Of a DNA stretch of 64,000 nucleotides, positions 24,604 through 35,689 are shown one piece after another. The position numbers and the translations under genes are program-made. Under the pieces are notes generated by a model. The model ran no database searches. It was given only the letters and a program-made list of their open reading frames with translations, and was not told where the DNA came from. The DNA comes from Tranquillimonas rosea (GTDB lineage: Bacteria; Pseudomonadota; Alphaproteobacteria; Rhodobacterales; Rhodobacteraceae). Numbering within the stretch: position 1 is the stretch's first letter; every line of letters begins with the position of its first letter. The DNA lies in the NCBI RefSeq assembly GCF_900111315.1, contig NZ_FOGU01000006.1:272604-336603 (forward strand), given 5' to 3'.

Positions 24604-24846
24604 TCAGTCGGGCACCTTGGTGGTCAGCGCCAGCGCGTGCAGCTCGCCTTGGTTGCCGTCCATCTTGCCCTTGAGCGCGGCGTAGACCGCCCGCTGCTGC
24701 TGGACGCGATTCATGCCGCGGAAGCTCTCGTCGATCACCTCGGCAGCATAGTGGTTTCCGTCGCCGGCAAGATCCGTGATGGTGACCCTGGCGTCCGGAA
24801 AGCTTTCCCGGATCAGGTCCTCGATCTCGTGCGCCTGCATCGCCAT
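24604..24846 (-). CDS. bolA: BolA-family protein
   Basis: An 80-residue BolA protein with the class-II-type helix and loop (MAMQAHEIEDLIRESFPDARVTITDLAGDGNHY in the first 35 residues) and the conserved FRGMNRVQQQRAVYAAL. It partners a CGFS glutaredoxin in iron sensing and Fe-S transfer; that glutaredoxin is the next gene downstream. The ATG at 24846 is followed two codons later by another (24840); GGGAGATAAG lies about 5 bases before the first. Confidence 0.9.
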   Translation of the reverse strand: MAMQAHEIEDLIRESFPDARVTITDLAGDGNHYAAEVIDESFRGMNRVQQQRAVYAALKGKMDGNQGELHALALTTKVPD

Positions 24847-24911
24847 CGTCTTATCTCCCGGAATGTAATCTCGATCTAAAGTTGGCAGGCCGATGCTGCA
24901 AGGGGCGCCGC

Positions 24912-27074
<2,163 letters not shown>

Positions 27075-27177
27075 GGAGGGGTCCGCGGTCTTTGGAAGGG
27101 CGCGCCCTCTGTAACGGCAGCCGCCGCACGGCGACAAGCGGTTTCGCCGCCCCTGCGTCACACGAGGCGCATGGCGC

Positions 27178-27208
27178 AAAAAAAAGGGCCGGACGCGAAG
27201 TCCGGCCC
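27178..27208 (-). terminator. Strong rho-independent terminator (minus strand)
   Basis: GGGCCGGAC at 27186-27194 pairs with GTCCGGCCC at 27200-27208 around a 5-base loop. On the minus strand eight T follow (A-run at 27178-27185). It lies 154 bases beyond the stop of the LysR gene and is better explained as the end of the small RNA, though it may also stop LysR read-through into purL. Confidence 0.8.
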
Positions 27209-27255
27209 AGTCCAACAGGGAGGTAAAGACAGGGGCGTCGCCCCAGCGTCTTCAC
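27178..27255 (-). ncRNA. Candidate RpoH-dependent small RNA upstream of purL
   Basis: A free-standing unit in the intergenic space between purL and a LysR gene. A heat-shock-type promoter (27261-27289) would start a transcript near 27255. It would contain a small hairpin at 27232-27244 (GGGGC-GTC-GCCCC), a single-stranded ACCTCCCT at 27224-27217 on the RNA strand, complementary to Shine-Dalgarno sequences, and a rho-independent terminator (stem 27186-27194 with 27200-27208, then eight T). The predicted length is about 78 nt. CCUCC-rich sRNAs driven by RpoH-type promoters are known in Rhodobacter (the CcsR group); this one is not next to a DUF1127 gene as those are. No coding frame fits. The start site is estimated. 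Confidence 0.55.
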
Positions 27256-27260
27256 GGTTC

Positions 27261-27289
27261 ATCTATGGGGCGAGGCCGCGCGGCTCAAG
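27261..27289 (-). promoter_or_regulatory. Sigma-32 (RpoH)-type promoter
   Basis: On the minus strand CTTGAG (27289-27284) is followed after exactly 13 bases by CCCCATAGAT (27270-27261). The heat-shock sigma factor consensus is CTTGAA, 13-15 bases, CCCCATnT. It points towards the terminator at 27208-27178 and no protein gene lies between. Confidence 0.65.
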
Positions 27290-27361
27290 CAAAAGATGCA
27301 AACAATCTGTGCAAATCGGGTATGCTACTTGTGCATGACCGGTGAAAATCGCGACAGAATG

Positions 27362-28273
27362 TTAACGCTCCCGCTCTGCGGTCTGTAGCCTGCGGCGGTG
27401 CTCGAAGATCTCGTCGACGACGAAATCGCGGAAGGCGGCAATCCGTTTCGATTGGCGCAGTTCCTCGGGATAGGCGAGGAAAACCGGCACCTCGGCGGAT
27501 TCGAGATCGGGCAGGACACGCACGATCGAGGGGAAATCCTCGATCACGTAGTCCGGCAGAAGCCCCACGCCGAGCCCCGCGATCGTCGCCTGCAGCACAC
27601 CGAAGTAGTTGTTCACGGTCAGCATCGAGGGGATGTCGTGAGTCAGAAGCTCCTGGACCATCACGGCGCCGGCGCTGACCTGGGGGGTGTTCGGGCTCTG
27701 GCAGATCAGGCGGTGGTTGCTGAGATCGCTGGCCTTTTCCGGGGTGCCGCGCTGCGCGAGGTATTCGGGCGAGGCGTAGAGCCGCATGCGGATCGTCATC
27801 AGCCGCTTGCGGATCAGGTCCGCCTGGCTCGGTTCCTTCATGCGGATGGCGATGTCGGCCTCGCGCATGGGCAGATCCAGCACGCGCTCTTCCAGCATAA
27901 GGTCGATCTTGAGATCGGGGTACTTTGCATAGAGCGCGGGCATCCGCGGCGTCAGCCAGAGCGAGCCGAAACCCGTCGCCGTCGTGACCCGCAGCTCACC
28001 GAACACCTCTTCCTCGCTGTCGCGGATCCGCGCGGCGGCGGTGTCGATCCGGCGGCGCATGGAGCTGGTGGCGTCGAACAGCAGCTCTCCCTGCTCGGTC
28101 AGGATCAGGCCGCGGGCATGACGGTGGAACAGCGTCGTGTTCAACGACTCTTCCAGGGCCCGGATCTGCCGGCTGACGGCCGATTGCGACAGGTGCAGTA
28201 TGTCCCCGGCGTGGGTCAGGCTGCCCGCATCCGCAACCGCGTGAAAAATTCTCAGCTTGTCCCAGTCCATCAT
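27362..28273 (-). CDS. LysR-family transcriptional regulator
   Basis: A 303-residue LysR regulator. The winged helix-turn-helix covers residues 1-62 (MDWDKLRIFHAVADAGSLTH, LSQSAVSRQIRALEE), and the effector-binding domain follows from about 90 with LWLTPRMPALYAKYPDLKIDL and GLGVGLLPDYV. Two ATGs stand together at the start (28273 and 28270). It is divergent from the indolepyruvate oxidoreductase gene across 153 bp, so that gene is the natural candidate target, though the ligand cannot be inferred. Confidence 0.9.
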   Translation of the reverse strand: MMDWDKLRIFHAVADAGSLTHAGDILHLSQSAVSRQIRALEESLNTTLFHRHARGLILTEQGELLFDATSSMRRRIDTAAARIRDSEEEVFGELRVTTATGFGSLWLTPRMPALYAKYPDLKIDLMLEERVLDLPMREADIAIRMKEPSQADLIRKRLMTIRMRLYASPEYLAQRGTPEKASDLSNHRLICQSPNTPQVSAGAVMVQELLTHDIPSMLTVNNYFGVLQATIAGLGVGLLPDYVIEDFPSIVRVLPDLESAEVPVFLAYPEELRQSKRIAAFRDFVVDEIFEHRRRLQTAERER

Positions 28274-28426
28274 TCCGGTTTTCCATGAGATAGCAGGTAT
28301 CGCGCACTTACATGGCTGGACCCTAGAGCAAAAGCATCAATGTCGCCCGGTCCGGTGCAGGCGCGCTGCCGCGTGCGCGGGCGTCTGCCCAAAATCTGGC
28401 GCCCAAACCTTAAGAAAGGTTATTCA

Positions 28427-31400
28427 ATGGTGCGCCAGGATGTCCGTCTGACCGACCGCTTCGATCTCGAAAAAGAACACGTTCTGCTGAACGGCACGCA
28501 GGCTCTCGTGCGGCTGATGCTCATGCAGAAGGCCCGCGATACCGCGGCGGGGCTGAACACCGCCGGCTACGTGACCGGCTATCGCGGCTCGCCGCTGGGC
28601 AGCGTCGACCTGCAGATGGCGCGGGCGGGCGAGCTGCTGAACGCCTCCGACATCCGGTTCGAGCCCGGCCTGAACGAGGACCTTGCCGCCACCGCGCTCT
28701 GGGGCAGCCAGACGGCCGAACTGCGCGGCGAGGGCAAATACAACGGGGTCTTCGGCCTGTGGTACGGCAAGGGGCCGGGGGTCGATCGCTCGGGCGATGC
28801 GATGCGGCATGCGAACATGGCCGGCACCTCGCCCCATGGCGGCGTGCTGATGGCGATGGGCGACGACCATACCGGCGAATCCTCGACCACCTGCCACCAG
28901 TCGGACTGGGCGCTGGTCGATGTCTACATGCCGGTCCTGTCGCCCGCCGGTGTGCAGGAGATCCTAGACTACGGCGCCTATGGTTTCGCGCTCTCGCGCT
29001 TTTCGGGGCTGTGGTGCGGGCTGAAGCTGATGAAGGACACCGTCGAAGTGACGAGCGTCGTCGACGGGCGCCCGGACCGGATGCGCTTCGTCACGCCGCA
29101 GGATTTCGCGATGCCGCCCGACGGCCTGAACATCCGCCTCGGCGACCACTGGGTCCCGCAGGAGGCGCGGATCATCGACCACAAGCGGTTCGCGGCCGAG
29201 GCCTTTGCCCGCGCCAACGGGATTGACCGCCGCGTTCACGGCAAGCCCGGCGCGAGGATAGGCTTCGTGGCGGCGGGCAAGAACTGGCTGGACCTGCAGC
29301 ACGCGCTGTCGCTTCTGGGGATCGACGACGACACCTGCGACCGGCTGGGGCTGACGACCTACAAGGTCGGCCAGACCTTCCCGCTGGACATGGACGGCTT
29401 CCACGACTGGGCCGAGGGGCTGGACCTGATCGTCGTGGTCGAGGAAAAGCGCAAGCTGATCGAGGTGCAGGTCAAGGAGGCGATCTTCGATGACCGGCGG
29501 GGCCGTCGGGTCTATGGCTGGCACAAGGGCGACACGTGGGAACACGGCCGCCGGATGGAGCTGTTCCCGACCCGCTACGCGCTGGACCCGACCTACATCG
29601 CCGATAAGCTGGGCGAGATCCTGGTCGAGGAGGGACGCGGCACCGACGCGATCCACGGGGCGCTTGCCCGGCTGGGCGAGGCGCGCAAGGCCGACGACGG
29701 CACCGAGATCTCGGCGCGGCTGCCGTATTTCTGCGCCGGCTGTCCGCACAACACCTCGACAAAGGTGCCCGAGGGCAGCCGGGCCTATGCCGGGATCGGC
29801 TGTCACATCATGGCGCTCTGGATGGACCGCGAGACGTCGGGCTTCACCCACATGGGCGGCGAAGGGGTGAACTGGGTAGGCGAGGCACCGTTCTCGACCC
29901 GGAGCCACGTGTTCCAGAACATGGGAGACGGCACCTACAACCATTCAGGCGTGCAGGCGATCCGCGCGGCGCTGATGTCGGGCGTGAACATCACCTTCAA
30001 GATCCTCTACAACGACGCCGTCGCGATGACCGGCGGGCAGAAGAACGATGGCGGGCTGACGCCGCAGCAGATCGTTGCCGAATTGCGGGCAATGGGCCTC
30101 ACGAAGGTCTTTCTGGTCCACGACCCGAAGGAGGACCTCGACCTGTCGGTCTTTCCGAAGGACCTGGAGGTCTTCGAGCGCGACGACCTCGGCACGGTGC
30201 AGGAGCGCTGCACCGGGATCGAAGGTGTCTCTGCGATCGTCTATGTCCAGACCTGCGCAGCCGAGAAGCGGCGGCGGCGCAAGAAGGGCGCGTTCCCCGA
30301 TCCCGATACGCGGGTCTTCATCAACACCGATGTCTGCGAGGGATGCGGCGATTGCGGCGTGCAGTCGAACTGCGTGGCGGTCGTGCCCGAGGAGACCGAG
30401 TTCGGCCGCAAACGCGCGATCGACCAATCGGCCTGCAACAAGGACTTTTCCTGCCTCAAGGGCTTCTGTCCGTCCTTCGTCACCGTCCACGGCGGCGAAC
30501 TGCGCAAGGAGCCGACGCAGCAGGTCGAGATCGGCACGCTGCCGCAGCCCGACATCCCGACGATCGAGGGGACGCACAACATCGTCATCACCGGTGTCGG
30601 CGGCACGGGTGTGGTGACCGTCGGCGCGGTGCTCGCGATGGCGGCGCATCTCGACGGCAAGGGCGCGGGCATGATGGAGATGGCGGGCCTTGCGCAGAAG
30701 GGCGGGGCGGTGCACATCCATTGCCGCCTGGCCGAGACGCCGGACGGCATCAGCGCGATCCGCGTCGCCACCGGCGAGTGCGACGCCCTGATCGGCGGCG
30801 ACCTCGTGGTCAGCGCCGGGGCCCGGACCCGCGGCTTGCTCGCGTCGTCGGCGGGGGCGGTGGTGAACAGCCATGAGATCGTCACCGGCGACTTCACCCG
30901 CGACCCCGAGTTCCGCATCCCGGCGCCCGACCTGACCGGCGCGCTGCGCGACCGGCTGGGGGAAGCCCTCTCGCTGTTCGACGCGACAGCCCTGGCCGAG
31001 GCCACGCTGGGCGACACGATCTATGCCAACATGCTGGTCTTCGGGGCGGCGTGGCAGAAGGGGCTCGTGCCCGTGTCGCTCGACGCTCTGACCCGCGCGA
31101 TCGAGATGAACGGCGCCGCGGTGGAGCAGAACCTTCGGGCCTTCGAGATCGGGCGCTGGGCGGCGCACGCGCCGGAGGCGGCCGAGCGGCTGCTGGCGGC
31201 CGAGTTGGTCGCGCTGCCAAACACGACCGAGGACCGCGTCGCCCATCGCGCCCGGCACCTGGAAGCCTATCAGTCTCGCCGCCTGGCCGACCGGTACCTC
31301 GAGCGGGTCAACGCGATCGAGGACGCCGAACTGCGCGAGGCGGTGGCGCTGGGGTATCACAAGCTGTTGTCCTACAAGGACGAATACGAGGTCGCGCGCC

Positions 31401-31849
31401 TTCTGCAGGAGACGCGCGACAAGGCGCGGCACACTTTCACGGGCGATTTCCGGCTGGAGTATCACCTCGCCCCGCCGGTCCTGTCCGGCACCGCCTCCGA
31501 CGGCCGGCCGAAGAAGCGCGCCTTCGGCCCCTGGATCGAACGCCTCTTCCCGCTGCTGGCGCGGTTTCGGACCCTGCGGGGGACGGCGCTCGATCCCTTC
31601 GGCTACAGCGCCGAGCGCCGGATGGAGCGGGAACTGATCCGCCAGTACGAGCGCGACCTGGACGAGGTGCTGCCGCGCCTGACGCCCGGGACGCGGGATG
31701 CGACGATCGCGCTGGCGCGGTTGCCGCTGTCGATCCGCGGCTTCGGACCGGTGAAGGCCGCCAACGCCGAAGCTGCCGCGCGGCAGAGGGAGGATCTGCT
31801 GGACACGATCCGCGCCGGCGGGGTGCAGCTCGACAGCGCGGCCGAGTGA
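28427..31849 (+). CDS. Indolepyruvate ferredoxin oxidoreductase, fused alpha-beta form
   Basis: A 1140-residue 2-oxoacid:acceptor oxidoreductase that decarboxylates aryl- or branched-chain pyruvates to acyl-CoA using TPP and Fe-S clusters. Order of domains: an IorA-like pyrimidine-binding region with YRGSPLGSVDLQM (about 50-65); a TPP-binding region near residues 455-560 (CAGCPHNTSTKVPEGSRAY, GGEGVNWVGEAPF); a ferredoxin-type cysteine set CEGCGDCGVQSNC; an IorB-like gamma domain starting ITGVGGTGVVTVGAVLAMA; and a C-terminal domain of about 300 residues. The fused form is usual in proteobacteria. The start at 28427 has AAGAAAGG upstream; the open frame before it lacks family similarity. It is divergent from a LysR gene. 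Confidence 0.92.
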   Translation: MVRQDVRLTDRFDLEKEHVLLNGTQALVRLMLMQKARDTAAGLNTAGYVTGYRGSPLGSVDLQMARAGELLNASDIRFEPGLNEDLAATALWGSQTAELRGEGKYNGVFGLWYGKGPGVDRSGDAMRHANMAGTSPHGGVLMAMGDDHTGESSTTCHQSDWALVDVYMPVLSPAGVQEILDYGAYGFALSRFSGLWCGLKLMKDTVEVTSVVDGRPDRMRFVTPQDFAMPPDGLNIRLGDHWVPQEARIIDHKRFAAEAFARANGIDRRVHGKPGARIGFVAAGKNWLDLQHALSLLGIDDDTCDRLGLTTYKVGQTFPLDMDGFHDWAEGLDLIVVVEEKRKLIEVQVKEAIFDDRRGRRVYGWHKGDTWEHGRRMELFPTRYALDPTYIADKLGEILVEEGRGTDAIHGALARLGEARKADDGTEISARLPYFCAGCPHNTSTKVPEGSRAYAGIGCHIMALWMDRETSGFTHMGGEGVNWVGEAPFSTRSHVFQNMGDGTYNHSGVQAIRAALMSGVNITFKILYNDAVAMTGGQKNDGGLTPQQIVAELRAMGLTKVFLVHDPKEDLDLSVFPKDLEVFERDDLGTVQERCTGIEGVSAIVYVQTCAAEKRRRRKKGAFPDPDTRVFINTDVCEGCGDCGVQSNCVAVVPEETEFGRKRAIDQSACNKDFSCLKGFCPSFVTVHGGELRKEPTQQVEIGTLPQPDIPTIEGTHNIVITGVGGTGVVTVGAVLAMAAHLDGKGAGMMEMAGLAQKGGAVHIHCRLAETPDGISAIRVATGECDALIGGDLVVSAGARTRGLLASSAGAVVNSHEIVTGDFTRDPEFRIPAPDLTGALRDRLGEALSLFDATALAEATLGDTIYANMLVFGAAWQKGLVPVSLDALTRAIEMNGAAVEQNLRAFEIGRWAAHAPEAAERLLAAELVALPNTTEDRVAHRARHLEAYQSRRLADRYLERVNAIEDAELREAVALGYHKLLSYKDEYEVARLLQETRDKARHTFTGDFRLEYHLAPPVLSGTASDGRPKKRAFGPWIERLFPLLARFRTLRGTALDPFGYSAERRMERELIRQYERDLDEVLPRLTPGTRDATIALARLPLSIRGFGPVKAANAEAAARQREDLLDTIRAGGVQLDSAAE

Positions 31850-31948
31850 GGCGGCGCGCGATGATGGACTTCCGGCGGCAGGCGACCTATGCGCTGGGAA
31901 CGAGACCCTCGATTCGGGATCGGGGATCGCTGCAAGCTGCGAGGCGAC

Positions 31949-32758
31949 ATGGCGGTTGGCATTTTCGATAGCGGGCTGGGCGGCCTGACGGTTCTGGACG
32001 CGGTGCAGAAGCGTCTGCCCGACCTGCCGCTGGTCTATCTGGGCGACAACGCGCACGCGCCCTACGGCGTGCGCGATTCCGACGACATCTACGGCCTGAC
32101 CACGGCCGGCGTGCAACGGATGTTCGATTCCGGCTGCGATCTGGTGATCCTGGCCTGCAACACCGCCAGCGCCGCCGCCCTGCGCCGCATGCAGGAGGCG
32201 TGGATGCCACAGGGCAAGCGGGTGCTGGGCGTCTTCGTGCCGCTGATCGAGGCCCTGACCGAGCGGCAATGGGGCGACAACTCTCCGCCGCGCGAGGTCG
32301 CGGTCAAGCATGTCGCGCTGTTCGCCACCCCAGCCACCGTGTCGAGCCGCGCCTTCCAGCGCGAGCTGGCGTTCCGGGCGATCGGCGTGGACGTCGAGGC
32401 GCAGGCCTGCGGCGGGGTCGTGGACGCGATCGAGGACGGCGATCTGATCCTCGCCGAGGCGCTGGTGCGCTCGCATGTGGAGGCGCTGAAGCGCAAGATG
32501 CCCAACCCGCAGGCCGCGGTGCTGGGCTGTACGCATTACCCGCTGATGCAGGAGGCCTTCCAGGAGGCGCTGGGCCCCGATGTCGAGGTCTATTCGCAGG
32601 CCAACCTCGTGGCCGAGAGCCTGGCCGACTATCTGGGCCGGCATCCGGACATCGCCGGGGGTGGCGCGCCCGCCTTTCTCACAACCGGCGACCCGCGCCG
32701 GGTGTCGTCCAAGGCGACGCAGTTCCTGCGACGCGGGATCACCTTCGAAGCCGCGTAA
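31949..32758 (+). CDS. murI: Glutamate racemase
   Basis: A 269-residue cofactor-independent racemase that makes D-glutamate for peptidoglycan. The two catalytic cysteines are C70 ([11 protein letters not shown]) and C194 (GCTHYPL), and the N-terminal [14 protein letters not shown] contains the conserved aspartate D7. The ATG at 31949 follows GAGGCGAC; the frame is open 60 bases further upstream without family similarity. It lies between the indolepyruvate oxidoreductase gene and argC on the same strand. Confidence 0.94.
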   Translation: MAVGIFDSGLGGLTVLDAVQKRLPDLPLVYLGDNAHAPYGVRDSDDIYGLTTAGVQRMFDSGCDLVILACNTASAAALRRMQEAWMPQGKRVLGVFVPLIEALTERQWGDNSPPREVAVKHVALFATPATVSSRAFQRELAFRAIGVDVEAQACGGVVDAIEDGDLILAEALVRSHVEALKRKMPNPQAAVLGCTHYPLMQEAFQEALGPDVEVYSQANLVAESLADYLGRHPDIAGGGAPAFLTTGDPRRVSSKATQFLRRGITFEAA

Positions 32759-32841
32759 CGCTTGACCCAGACCGACAGCCGCGGCCTGCACTGGCCCGCG
32801 GCGACCGTGCCCGCGCCACAGGCGGGCTGAGGAGACAGACC

Positions 32842-33870
32842 ATGCCGCACAACATCGCCATTCTCGGCGCTTCCGGATACACCGGGGCCGAACTCGTCCG
32901 CCTGATCGCGGGGCACCCCGAGCTCGAGATCGCTGCCCTCTCTGCCGACCGCAAGGCGGGGCAGACAATGGCCTCGGTCTTTCCGCATCTGCGCCATCTC
33001 GATCTTCCCGACCTCGTCCGCATCGAGGAGATCGACTTCGGCGGAATCGACCTGTGTTTCTGCGCCCTGCCGCATGCCACCTCGCAGGCGGTGATCGCCG
33101 AACTGCCGCGCGACGTGCGGGTCATCGACCTGTCCGCCGATTTCCGTCTGCGCGACCCGGCGGATTACGAAAAATGGTATGGCAAACCGCACGCCGCGCC
33201 CGAGTTGCAGAAAGAGGCGGTCTACGGCCTGACCGAATTCTACCGCCCCGAGATCGCCGCCGCGCGGCTGGTCGCGGGCACGGGGTGCAACGCCGCGACG
33301 GGGCAGTATGCGCTGCGCCCGCTAATCGCGGCGGGGGTGATCGACCTCGACGACATCGTGATCGACCTGAAGGCCGCTGTCTCCGGGGCCGGACGGTCGC
33401 TCAAGGAGAACCTGCTGCACGCCGAGCTGAGCGAGGGCTACAACGCCTACGGCCTTGGCGGCACGCACCGGCACCTGGGCGAGTTCGACCAGGAGTTCAG
33501 CCTGATCGCCGGCCGCAAGGTCGAGGTGCAGTTCCAGCCGCATCTCGTTCCCGCCAACCGGGGCATCCTCGCCTCGGTCTATGTCAGGGGATCGGTGCAG
33601 GCGGTGCACGACACGCTGGCCGGCGCCTATGAGGGCGAGCCCTTCCTGCATGTCCTGCCGATGGGCGAGGCGCCCTCGACGCACCATGTGCGCGGCTCGA
33701 ACATCGTGCATGTCGGGGCGGTGGCCGACCGCCGGGCGGGGCGGACCGTGGTGTTCGCCGCGCTCGACAACCTCACCAAAGGGTCATCGGGCCAAGCTTT
33801 GCAGAACGCCAACCTGATGCTAGGACACGATGAACGGGCGGGCCTCGACATGGTGCCGCTGTTCCCCTGA
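32842..33870 (+). CDS. argC: N-acetyl-gamma-glutamyl-phosphate reductase
   Basis: A 342-residue NADPH enzyme of arginine synthesis that reduces N-acetylglutamyl phosphate to its semialdehyde. The nucleotide-binding [15 protein letters not shown] spans residues 7-21 and the catalytic cysteine is C149 in [12 protein letters not shown]; this context differs slightly from the common GCYPTA but the Cys is conserved. [13 protein letters not shown] follows. Upstream frame belongs to murI in another frame, so the ATG at 32842 with GGAGACAG before it is the natural start. Ten bases separate it from ccmE. Confidence 0.93.
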   Translation: MPHNIAILGASGYTGAELVRLIAGHPELEIAALSADRKAGQTMASVFPHLRHLDLPDLVRIEEIDFGGIDLCFCALPHATSQAVIAELPRDVRVIDLSADFRLRDPADYEKWYGKPHAAPELQKEAVYGLTEFYRPEIAAARLVAGTGCNAATGQYALRPLIAAGVIDLDDIVIDLKAAVSGAGRSLKENLLHAELSEGYNAYGLGGTHRHLGEFDQEFSLIAGRKVEVQFQPHLVPANRGILASVYVRGSVQAVHDTLAGAYEGEPFLHVLPMGEAPSTHHVRGSNIVHVGAVADRRAGRTVVFAALDNLTKGSSGQALQNANLMLGHDERAGLDMVPLFP

Positions 33871-33880
33871 GGGACCTGCC

Positions 33881-34357
33881 ATGGCCGGGATGAAGAGCCT
33901 CAAGAAGAAACGCCGTATCCAGGTGATCGCCGTCGCCGCGGTGGCGCTCGCGCTGTCCACCGCGATGATCGGCTATGCCATGCGCGACGGCATCAACTAT
34001 TTCCGCGCGCCGACGCAGGTGATGGACGAGCCGCCCGCGCCGAGCGAGACCTTCCGCATCGGCGGGCTGGTCGAGGAGGGCACGCTGATCCGGGGCGAGG
34101 GCACGACGGTGCGCTTCTCGGTCACCGACGGCGGCGCCTCGGTTCCGGTGACCTATACCGGCGTGCTGCCCGATCTCTTCGAAGAGGGACAGGGCATGGT
34201 CGGCACCGGGCGCTACGTGAACGGCACGTTTGAAGCCTCTGAGATACTTGCCAAACACGACGAGACCTACATGCCCAAGGAAGTCGTCGACGCGCTCAAG
34301 GAGCAGGGTGTGTTCCAGCACGCGCCGGGTGAGGCACCGGCGGCACCGAACGGCTGA
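33881..34357 (+). CDS. ccmE: Cytochrome c maturation heme chaperone CcmE
   Basis: A 158-residue membrane-anchored periplasmic protein that holds heme covalently before delivery to apocytochrome c. A basic N-terminus and one membrane span (about residues 12-32) lead to an OB-fold domain; the heme-binding histidine is H126 in KHDETYMP with tyrosine Y130 in the expected HxxxY spacing. A second in-frame ATG lies three codons in. Its partners ccmF and ccmH lie 1.5 kb downstream, separated from it by a muramidase/holin cassette. Confidence 0.94.
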   Translation: MAGMKSLKKKRRIQVIAVAAVALALSTAMIGYAMRDGINYFRAPTQVMDEPPAPSETFRIGGLVEEGTLIRGEGTTVRFSVTDGGASVPVTYTGVLPDLFEEGQGMVGTGRYVNGTFEASEILAKHDETYMPKEVVDALKEQGVFQHAPGEAPAAPNG

Positions 34358-34423
34358 TTTCCGACACCTTAACGCGCACTCCGGCACATTTTCCCCCGGT
34401 TCCGGTTGGGGAGGTGTGACGGG

Positions 34424-35035
34424 ATGCAGAGCGTTATCGAGATTGCCGATGACATCGTGGCCCGCGAGGGCGGCTTCGTTAACGACCCCGACGATCCGGG
34501 CGGGGCGACGCAGCACGGTGTCACGATCGGCACCCTGCGCCGGTTGGGGCTGGACCTCGACGGCGACGGCGATGTCGACACCGAGGACGTGCGCCGCGTC
34601 AGTCGCGCCCGGGCGCGGGACATCTTCGTCGAGCATTATTTCCGACGACCGCGGATCGCCGAACTGCCCGACTGCCTGCAGGCAAGCGTGTTCGACATGT
34701 ACGTCAATGCCGGCGCGAACGCGGTGAAGATCCTCCAGCGATTGCTGTGCGACATGGGGCAGTCCGTCGCCGCGGACGGCATCATCGGGCCGCAGACGCT
34801 GGCGGCGGCCGCGCTGGCCCGGTCGGCGGCGCCGCGGCACCTGGCCGACGCTTATGGAATCGCGCGGCGGAACTATTACTACGCCCTCGCCGACCGGCGC
34901 CCGGCAAGCCGCAAATACGCGCGGCGGCGGGATGGCGGCAAGGGCGGCTGGATCCGCCGGGCGGAGGATTTCATTTCTCCCCGCTACCACCTGACCGAGG
35001 CCGAGCATGCACGGAGGACGGCTGCATGGGACTGA
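34424..35035 (+). CDS. Glycoside hydrolase family 108 N-acetylmuramidase (endolysin)
   Basis: A 203-residue phage-type peptidoglycan hydrolase. The catalytic glutamate E15 lies in the family motif EGGFVNDPDDPGGATQHGVT (15-34), and a peptidoglycan-binding-3-like region follows at about residues 115-175 (ADGIIGPQTLAAAA, IARRNYYYAL). There is no signal peptide, so it needs a holin to reach the wall; a holin-type gene overlaps its 3' end. In Rhodobacter capsulatus, as I recall, a GH108 endolysin and adjacent holin release the gene transfer agent. The context here, between ccmE and ccmF with no other phage gene, fits such a domesticated lysis cassette. GAGGTGTGACGGG precedes the ATG. Confidence 0.88.
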   Translation: MQSVIEIADDIVAREGGFVNDPDDPGGATQHGVTIGTLRRLGLDLDGDGDVDTEDVRRVSRARARDIFVEHYFRRPRIAELPDCLQASVFDMYVNAGANAVKILQRLLCDMGQSVAADGIIGPQTLAAAALARSAAPRHLADAYGIARRNYYYALADRRPASRKYARRRDGGKGGWIRRAEDFISPRYHLTEAEHARRTAAWD

Positions 35036-35508
35036 TCGACCGTGGTATGACGCTGCTGTTCGGGCAAGGCGGCAACCTCGTCGCCGAGACGGCGGAGGTG
35101 TTCCGCGTCAACGCCGAGGCCGACGCGGCGCGCGACGCGCGTCTGAAACAGGCGGCGCTGACGCAGTTCGCGGCCGAGTTCGGCGCCGGGCGAGGGCTTT
35201 TCGACAGGGCGGTCGACGGGGCCAACCGGCTGCCGCGCCCGGCGATGGCGCTGGGAACGCTCGCGCTGTTCGGTGCGGCGATGGCGGCGCCCGAGTGGTT
35301 CGCCGCGCGGATGGCGGGGCTTTCGCTGGTGCCCGAGCCGTTGTGGTGGCTGATGGGGGCGATCGTTTCGTTCTATTTCGGCGCCCGGCATCAGGCGAAG
35401 GGGCACGAGATGCAGCGCACTCTCGCACGGTCGGCCGCGGTGGCGCTGAGCGACGGCGGCACCGGCAACCCGGCGCTGGACGACTGGAGGCGCGGGCGCG
35501 ATGAGTGA
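35026..35508 (+). CDS. Holin-type membrane protein (3TM family)
   Basis: A 160-residue protein that starts inside the last codons of the muramidase gene. It has an N-terminal amphipathic part (about 1-60, FGQGGNLVAETAEVFRVN) and two clear hydrophobic spans at about 72-90 and 102-125 (WWLMGAIVSFYFGARHQAKG), with a charged tail. This matches the holin-of-3TMs proteins that accompany GH108 muramidases. It would permeabilise the inner membrane to let the muramidase out. The 62-residue gene overlaps its end by eight bases. Confidence 0.8.
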   Translation: MGLIDRGMTLLFGQGGNLVAETAEVFRVNAEADAARDARLKQAALTQFAAEFGAGRGLFDRAVDGANRLPRPAMALGTLALFGAAMAAPEWFAARMAGLSLVPEPLWWLMGAIVSFYFGARHQAKGHEMQRTLARSAAVALSDGGTGNPALDDWRRGRDE

Positions 35509-35689
35509 CCTGATCCTGCGGCTGGTGGCGGAATACGGTCCCTGGGTGCTGCTCGTGTTCTACCTGCTGTTCCGCGACGCGCAGAAGGAGGACGCCACCC
35601 GCGAGGCGCTGAACAAGAACACCGAGGTGATGATCGAGATGACCACCCTGATCCGCGAGCGGCTGCCCCGCGCCGCCTTCGCCCGATGA
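35501..35689 (+). CDS. 62-residue membrane protein of the lysis cassette
   Basis: A short protein with one hydrophobic span (YGPWVLLVFYLLF, about residues 12-25) followed by a charged helix (RDAQKEDATREALNKNTEVMIEMTTLIRE cut here by its own basic end). The arrangement, single span plus cytoplasmic or periplasmic helix, recalls small holin or antiholin partners; a spanin is possible but there is no lipobox. It starts eight bases before the holin stop codon, so it is co-translated with the holin. Confidence 0.7.
   Translation: MSDLILRLVAEYGPWVLLVFYLLFRDAQKEDATREALNKNTEVMIEMTTLIRERLPRAAFAR

Noticed and set aside
29945..32968. 1007-residue open frame on the minus strand opposite the indolepyruvate oxidoreductase and murI genes
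   Set aside because: Crosses two genuine genes and their spacer on the other strand, with low-complexity Arg/His/Gln content; a shadow frame.
34358..34373. CtrA site upstream of the muramidase gene
   Set aside because: Only one proper TTAA half is present (TTTC-N7-TTAAC); too weak to list as a feature.
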